Assembly: GCA_020747015.1 (NCBI GenBank)
Contig: JAGTJM010000038.1
Coordinates: forward strand, 62,001-126,000
Source of the DNA: Pyrenochaeta sp. MPI-SDFR-AT-0127
Lineage: Eukaryota > Ascomycota > Dothideomycetes > Pleosporales > Cucurbitariaceae
Direction: 5' to 3'
DNA length: 64,000 bases
Of this stretch, positions 57,927-64,000 are shown piece after piece. The position numbers were made by a program, and so were the translations under genes. Within the stretch, counting starts at the first letter, position 1. The number at the start of each line of letters is the position of its first letter. Below the pieces are notes generated by a model. It saw only the letters and a program-made list of their open reading frames with translations. It ran no database searches and was not told the DNA's origin.

Positions 57927-59076
57927 ATGCCGTTTACAAAGGGTGCAACGACTTTAGGCCATACATTCCGGTAAGCAAGCTTTCTGCTATTACTGTTCAC
58001 TAGCTGAGTGACTGATCAGAGGCAGGAATTTTGATCAGACGATCATCACAGTAAAGGTCGGAGGGAAAGACTTTCCAGAGTCGTTCAGCTGTCATCGAGA
58101 GCTACTACGACGATGCTCTTCATACTTCAGCACATGCTTAGAGGAGAAGAGTGGCTCTCCTTACAAAACCTCAAATACCACGCTTGAGCTTGACGACACG
58201 AGCCCTGATGTCTTCGACGCCTTCATGCTTTGGCTGTATACCGGTTTCATCCCCCATCATCTCATCGAAGGCGGGAAGGAGGTACATCCTCCAACACACG
58301 CCATCAACCTTAATGGAAGCGATAGCACGACTACTCAAGACCAAAATGAAAGCGATGATGTTGATACTGCATCATGGGGCATTGCCCTTGAGAACGACGA
58401 GACGGTCGTAGATGCACAAAGTGGCGAGACAGCCAGCAGCCCTACACAGCCCAGTGCGGAGAAAGTACCAGGCGATGCCGAGAGCGATAAGAACGTGCCC
58501 CTACCACCAGCCCGTAACCCTGCAGAAAAGCCTGAGATACCAAAGGAGACTTTATGTCCCTGCTGCTCGCGGCCATACAAGTGGCGAGGCCTGGAAGGCT
58601 TCTTGGAGCGCCGCTTCATATCCCTCTACGTATTCGCTCACCGTTACGCCATCCCTAAGTTGCGGCGCGCCGTCATCTTAGCTTGGCAACACAACGACGA
58701 GATCTTACAGGTCATGCCTGATCACAGCAATGTTATTGCAGCTTACGAGAGCCTACCTCCGGATGCACCGCTCTGCCGTTACTTCTTAGACATGTATTCA
58801 GTATACTGGAATCCTGATCGAGACGATGAGCGAACTATTGCCTTGCGTAGCCAACTACCACAAGCTTTCTTGTTTGAGCTGGTGACTATGTTGGCAAGAG
58901 GAGAAAGACCTAAGATGGAGAAAGAATGGTGTGAGTTCCATGAACATGAAAGTGAAGAGGACAAGAAGTTATGTTTAGACGAGCTGTCTAAGGATGCAGT
59001 CGCAAGCAAAGCGCTACGACGCATCAAGGACAGTAAAGGCTGGAAAGGCTTAGTGCTCAAGAAAGGAAAGCGATAG
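57927..59076 (+). CDS. BTB/POZ domain protein
   Basis: Two exons (57927-57970 and 58020-59076) with a 49-nt intron, 366 aa. After a short leader (MPFTKGATTLGHTFRGRNFD) comes the BTB core: TIITVKVGGKDFPESFSCHR, ELLRRCSSYFSTCLEE and LELDDTSPDVFDAFMLWLYT. A low-complexity acidic insert of about 75 residues follows. Then a Cys-rich patch (ETLCPCCSRPYKWRG) and the BTB/BACK-like helix FISLYVFAHRYAIPKLRRAV. The C-terminal ~130 residues are helical and charged. Fungal BTB proteins of this layout form large paralogous families of mostly unknown function; some act as Cul3 adaptors, which is inference only. An alternative start 20 codons upstream through a 37-nt intron is possible but unlikely. Confidence 0.85.
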
Positions 59077-60560
59077 TCCCTCAGCCACAATCTCTGGTAT
59101 ATTGTGTCGTTCATGATGGAGTTGGCGTTCTGGAAGTTTTCAAATATATCCATGCTCAAGCAAAACATAAATGTCAATAATTGATTGTTCAAAAAAGTTT
59201 TCTGACTCCGAAAGCTGTCTTTCCTCTATGAGGCCCAAAATCCCCAGATCCCGACTATTGAATGTGGTCGATTCTTTGGCGCTGATCTGGGCGTACAATC
59301 CTTTCAAAAGTACTGTATTCATACACAAATCATACATCAAGAAACTGCGACATCCTGCAGCCTGCAAGCAAAGCAGATCACTCGACTGTGGCTTTGGAAC
59401 GCTGCATCCTCCGTTGTTGGTCATATGATGACCTACCCGCATAGGACCGCTAATCCTGTGAGGCAACCATTAAGTATTGTCATTATAACCTTCGACGTTC
59501 TGTTGCACATCTTGAGTAACGAGATCAACCGCGCCCAAACTGCCCAGATTCTGTGACTAAATACAATTTTTTCTTGATACCCAAGTTTCGTTCATAGTCA
59601 GTAGTGGGGCGAAAGGTCGCTCATCCATCAATTACCATATCAATGGATGGTCTTGGAGAGAATAGAATTATAGTCCTACTGGCCTTTGTCTGACCTGGGA
59701 ATCACAAGCCATTTGTACGAGGCTCTCACCCATTTGGGTCAAAAACTCAAAAATGGTTGGAGGTGCGCTCATATTAACAATATTTCTACGAAGCACATGA
59801 CTGAATCGATGAATTGTTTCTAGTTTCACATTTGCGTTGCTATAAATAGATGAGAGATGACAACCTCAGCCGTATTGCCGATAAATGGCTTTGTTCCAAG
59901 CCTCTGAGTGCTTGTTGCCCCGATCTTACGGGAAGGCTGAGGATGCGGGGAACAAACACGAGATCTCATGACTTAGCAACAACACAGCCGGTTCCAGTCT
60001 TCCACAACCCTGAGTGGCTCGCTCTACTATTTTTATGCTGAGACATGATGGTGGCGGTCGTATATCAGCATTTTATGTCTAGCCTGAAAGTGCTTGATCT
60101 TTCGACACGCATGTTGTGCTGATACGGGTCATCGCACATCGATGTTCCGAAGGCTTGGTGTTTGCCTACCAAAGCTGGCGCAACAAGTCAACATCATGCA
60201 CAGCCTAGACCTGTACTGAATCATTCCTAGTATTGATCAGCGCCATCATCACCATAGCCATCCACAGGACCTTCTCATCTTTGGGTTGGATGGTTCATCC
60301 GGGCGAAGCAATACTTGGCACCTACAGCCATTACACTATTACAATCATGATACAATCACTGACTGACTTCACCGTCTTCGAATACGGGATCAAGAATAGA
60401 ACTATGGTGGTGACACACGAGCTCGACTCATATAAGATGGTCCCAGTCTTTCACTTGTAGCTTCTCAGTATAGAGCCTACGAGATTTTGATACAGTCGCC
60501 TGTGGAACTTCATATTGCATTCATAACACTTTCGCTGACTTCTTTATTTTCAACTTCATC
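59077..60560. other. Intergenic, 1.5 kb
   Basis: Between the BTB gene and the small secreted protein. No coding frame with protein character; the right end carries the promoter of the secreted-protein gene (TATAAG near 60431, 130 bp upstream of the start). AT-rich in the middle. Confidence 0.4.
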
Positions 60561-61053
60561 ATGAAGAGTTTCAGCCTTACCTTCCTCGCCCTGGTGTCTC
60601 TCACCTCCGCTCTATCCCCACCCTATGAGCCCGTCTGCGAACAATGCGTCTACACGCCTATTGAGAACAAGTGTGACATTACAACATCCTGCACATATGT
60701 GTGGGGCCACGATGATCCAAGTACTCCAGGACCCTACTACTGTGCCTGTCGCCATGGGTACCGTAAGTCACCATCTCTTCTTCGCTACTTTTAATCCAAG
60801 ACAGTTTGATGCAAAATCATTTCATGATGATTCCACTCACTGACGACCCAATTCAATAGGCGCAACAGGTTACGAAGCGAACAACCTCGAGGTTCAGTGG
60901 CGTCTTCCATGGTACGGTACTCCATCTGGCGACCCAAGCCAAGAGGGCAGAGTGTTCGTGAAACCAGGTGTCGAGTGTAACACGCTTTGTGACGACTGGT
61001 ATCTCGGAAAGGATGGATGCAAAGCTGTGCAAGAGAAGAAGTGGTGCATGTAG
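60561..61053 (+). CDS. Small secreted cysteine-rich protein (effector-like)
   Basis: Two exons (60561-60762 and 60860-61053) with a 97-nt intron, 131 aa. Residues 1-18 (MKSFSLTFLALVSLTSAL) are a signal peptide. The mature protein (~113 aa) has ten cysteines: VCEQC, KCD, SC, a YYCACRHGY cluster, then VECNTLCDDW, DGCKAV and KWCM at the end. That even number fits five disulphides. The motif CACRHGYRATGYEA spans the intron and looks conserved. No known enzyme domain, transmembrane helix or repeat is visible. Size, secretion signal and Cys content match the empirical definition of fungal small secreted proteins or effector candidates; that is a class label and not a function. No other secreted genes are adjacent. 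Confidence 0.83.
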
Positions 61054-61492
61054 ATCAAGGATATGGGCGTTAATGGTGTCTCAAAGACCTGATCTTCTTA
61101 CTTTCCTTCATCTAGCCTCTTTCGGTCAATATTTCTTGACTGGTTTGCATGACATATTTCATGGTGTCCTTTAACGCCAGCTAGTACACCCCACCTTTTG
61201 ACTACATCGTAGCTTGGCTTGTCCCCTGTGGCTTCAATCCTTACTGCACCCGCTACTATATAAATTCGAATGCTTCTGGCTACTTTTCTAGTGTCCTTTT
61301 ATGTGTATCTTAACATTATTGATCGATTTTCCATTGTGGCTCAGGCGTAAGTACAAGAGCCTACCATCAACCCGTACAGAATACGCGGCTCCTTTCATGG
61401 GAATTATGCCCGTGAACTACCGTGCTTGGCAGTGAAGAGGACAATGGATGTAAATTATGCTTTGAGCTCGCCTGGGCTATTGAGACAACGTT
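61054..61492. other. Intergenic between convergent genes
   Basis: Contains the 3' UTRs of the small secreted protein gene (+) and of the rhodopsin-like gene (-). Nothing else seen. Confidence 0.4.
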
Positions 61493-62943
61493 TTACTTAT
61501 CCCGCTTCGCCTCATCCCAATCAAACTCCGTCGTCATTGTGATACCACGCGCTTCTTGACTCTCGTTCACAAACTCCTCGAATCCGAGCTGCTTATCACT
61601 ACCATGCACGGTCGTAGTTGTAAGGCACATCTCGTCCTCATCGGGTCTCCAGCTACTAGAGTGATCGTCGACTTTCTTCGTCCTATTCCAAGGTTTCCTA
61701 TCACTTCTCCGAGGGCCATTCGCAACGTTGTCGTCATCAACTAACGTGTGCTCTAAATCATCAGGCTTTGAGATCTTGCGCGTGCGCTTTTTCGATATCG
61801 TTTCGAGAGGATTCAAAGCGTATGGCTGCGAATCTGTATCTGCAGAAGAGGATTTGCGCGTGGAAGGGAGGTGTGTAGAGCATGTATCTTTGACGTACAT
61901 GAGCAACGGGCGGAGCGTCGGAAGACAGCCGGATATGATACCAATTGATGGTTCCACGGAAGACCAGATAAAAACATCACTTTTTGCCCAACTGATATCT
62001 GATGATTGAACAAGACGGGTGATGGTGATGATACGATAGAGGGAAGCAAAGCAAACGCTGTCTATGTTAGCACTTCCGAAGTTTGCAATAACTCGAAGTA
62101 AGCAAGAGAGAGAAGCACATACAAGCTTCCAAGCAGGAACATAAAGCAAATTGCGATTTTCTGTGTCCTCCCAATCTGAAGCTTGAGCACGCTCGATATG
62201 GGTACCATAAGGATGCATATGTCGCCGAAGAGATTGATGATGCCAACACCCAGGTAAAACTGCATGCACATTAGCGATAACAACTATAGGGCTGTGGTGA
62301 GATATGACCTTCGCCTCATCAACCAAGACTTCGCCTTCAGCACCATACCACTGATTCCAGTAGTAAGACAATGGCCTTGTATACAACGGCAGGACGATAT
62401 GATTAGTTATCAGGTAACCGGTGGTCAATGCGATGCAGAACCATCCAAGCCACGATAGGCCGAAGATGCGTCGATATAGGGCAAGAATCGAGAATTTAAT
62501 GATACATACGCTCCAGGCGTAGATAAAGACGTATGCGAAGGTGATCTGTACGCCATCAGTTTCGCGAAGGCCTTCATCTGTTAACGTACATACAATAGTG
62601 ATTTGTCGCATTTCATAAGGCCCCAGAGACCATATGTGCTTTCCAAGGCCAAAGAAACCACCTGAAGCAGTATTAGTGGGTGCCTCTATCGTCTCGGAAT
62701 CGGACTAGACGAACCAGCTATACAGCACGCCAGATTACCCGCGTTGAGTGCCACTCCTAGAAACATCAAATAGTCATCTAGCCCTAGTGTTTCGCGTTTC
62801 AACCGTAAGCGAGTAAAAAGCCGTAAGAGTACGAAAACTAGCGACGAGACGAATAAGATGATACCAATGGCATTATTCGAGGCTGTTCGCGACTCATTCA
62901 GATCCAGCCCTGGCGGAGGATTTGCAAAGTAATTGACCGCCAT
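61493..62943 (-). CDS. Seven-helix membrane protein, fungal rhodopsin-like / PTH11-related family
   Basis: Five exons (62943-62715, 62661-62594, 62545-62309, 62259-62123, 62057-61493), introns 47-65 nt, 411 aa. The extracellular N terminus is short (no CFEM domain), then ~7 hydrophobic helices: IGIILFVSSLVFVLLRLFTR, DDYLMFLGVALNAGNLACC, FAYVFIYAWSVCIIKFSILAL, GWFCIALTTGYLITNHIV, FYLGVGIINLFGDICIL and CFMFLLGSFVCFASLYRII. The sequence LYRRIFG and DDYLMF with a long hydrophilic tail are typical of the 'integral membrane/PTH11-like' family, wide in filamentous fungi. Some members act as surface-sensing receptors; no ligand is known. The C-terminal ~150 residues are charged, cytosolic and possibly phosphorylated. 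Intron 2 (48 nt) has no stop, so an unspliced reading remains open. Confidence 0.88.
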
Positions 62944-63508
62944 ATAGGAAGTGCTTCAGCCATTCAAGATCCTGTGGAGCAGCGAACGAGGGGGGTGAAC
63001 GAGCTTGAAGTACAGCATCGCCTACAAGAACACAAGTGAGAGACATTGAGAGCAGGAAGAACTTTTCGTAACGCAAGCATTCCACCATGCAGACCGTCCG
63101 AACACAACAGGCATCCGGCGAAAAGCAATGTCGGAGCATTAGTCGCCCGCTCAGATCTTTGCCTGTTTGGCAGGACTTGCAGGCCGTTAGCCGTTTACGA
63201 CTAGGCTAACGATGCCGTAGTGGGGACAATTTGTGACAAGTCAGGCACTTGCCGCGTCGTGTCACCGTGTTCTTACTGGGAACGGCAATGATGTCGTGTC
63301 AAAATTTGCCGGCGCCGCAGGGGATGCGGATAGAGAGCAAGTTCCATGGATCGGCTCGTTAGGTGATGCGGAGGAAGCGCAGGTGTAGCGAGCCAGACCA
63401 GGTGCGCGGGGCACCCCTCATTCTTTCTTGTTCCTCTCCTGAAAGCATCGAGTACTTGTACCACTGTTTCAACAAGGTTTTTCTGCAGTGTCTTACCGTT
63501 CCGAAGCT
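62944..63508. promoter_or_regulatory. Divergent promoter region, rhodopsin-like and nitrilase genes
   Basis: 565 bp between opposite starts. No TATA box or coding frame was recognised. Both promoters must lie here. Confidence 0.45.
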
Positions 63509-64000
63509 ATGGCGCCAAAAGAAACAAAGTTCAGGGTTGCTGCTGCCCACGCAGCGCCCGTCTTCATGAACAAGGCGGCCACTATCAAGAAGACCGTCCA
63601 ACTCATTGAGCAAGCAGCCGCAGACAATATCAAGCTCCTTGTCTTCCCTGAAACGTTTATCCCCGGCTATCCAGTACGTGTCGCATAACAAGATCGGTCG
63701 AAGCCGAGGCTGCTTACCTGGAGCACAGATCGCTGACCGTCACCAAAGTACTGGGCCGAATGTTACCCTCCGCTAAAACAAGTCGCCGCCTTGGCCAAAT
63801 ATGCCGAAGAAAGCGTTGTTGTGGAGCCCAACGGTGAAGATGTAAGTGCGATTCAGGACGCTTGTCGAAGGACAGGTGTGGCGATCAACTTGGGCATTTC
63901 AGAGCGTGTTGCCAATGGACACACCCTATTCAACTCGCAGGTCATCATTGACAGCGACGGAACCATCCTAGGTGTTCATCGAAAGCTTCAGCCAACATAT
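63509..64000 (+). CDS. Nitrilase / carbon-nitrogen hydrolase (5' part, cut by window end)
   Basis: Exon 1 is 63509-63673, intron 63674-63748 (75 nt), then exon 2 runs to the window end; 139 residues are visible. The start (MAPKETKFRVAAAHAAPVFM) and FPETFIPGYP with catalytic Glu48 match the nitrilase fold. HRKLQPTY supplies the catalytic Lys134. The third residue of the triad (Cys in a CWEN-type context) would lie beyond 64000. GVAINLGISE and VANGHTLFNSQVIIDSDG agree with the branch of fungal nitrilases that hydrolyse organic nitriles to acids and ammonia. Whether it is a nitrilase proper or a cyanide hydratase needs the missing C-terminal half. A GTAAGT inside exon 2 at 63843 is read through, because the frame continues into conserved residues. 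Confidence 0.88.

Noticed and set aside
1..64000. CRISPR arrays, bacterial operons, insertion sequences
   Set aside because: The DNA is intron-rich and eukaryotic; no spaced direct repeats or transposase-like frames were seen.

Overview
The window reads as nuclear DNA of a filamentous ascomycete (Pezizomycotina). The signs are many phase-variable introns of about 45-65 nt with GTRNGT donors, CTAAC/CTGAC-like branch sites and YAG acceptors. Gene content agrees: an AA9 polysaccharide monooxygenase, a TRI12-type MFS pump, a PTH11/rhodopsin-like membrane protein, a Zn(II)2Cys6 cluster and fungal nitrilase and NCS1 families. A dothideomycete, possibly Pleosporales, is my inference from overall flavour only. 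No CRISPR, operon or recognisable transposon is visible.

Layout. 0.3-5 kb: NHP2 (H/ACA snoRNP), an LRR-like hypothetical protein and a secreted AA9 LPMO. 5.8-14 kb (accessory-looking): an NCS1 nucleobase permease, a gene-poor 2 kb stretch, a protein with its Zn2Cys6 motif at the extreme C terminus, and an eight-exon TRI12-type transporter. 14.8-17.6 kb: a medium-chain quinone-oxidoreductase-like enzyme with a presequence-like N terminus, then glycine-cleavage H protein and mitoribosomal bS6m, head to head over 180 bp. 18-32.6 kb: NUP192 and the ATM kinase TEL1, head to head over 347 bp. 33.6-42.7 kb: a secreted GH78-like rhamnosidase, the microtubule bundler ASE1/MAP65 and a Ser/Pro-rich hypothetical protein between long non-coding stretches. 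44.5-54.4 kb: an intron-containing tRNA-Arg(ACG), VPS16 (HOPS/CORVET), a short kinesin-3 and TRM3, a tRNA 2'-O-methyltransferase with a reading-frame discontinuity. 55-64 kb (accessory-looking): an aldehyde dehydrogenase, a BTB/POZ protein, a 10-cysteine small secreted protein, a seven-helix rhodopsin-like protein and a nitrilase cut by the window end.

Most genes are independent housekeeping units, with no shared pathway across the window. Local logic is limited to two divergent pairs: H protein with bS6m (both mitochondrial) and NUP192 with TEL1. Gene models were built by hand from splice signals, phase and protein continuity; exon coordinates are in the entries. I could identify no obviously new multi-gene system. 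The observations most worth checking are the C-terminal Zn2Cys6 protein, the TRM3 frame break and the cysteine-rich secreted protein.
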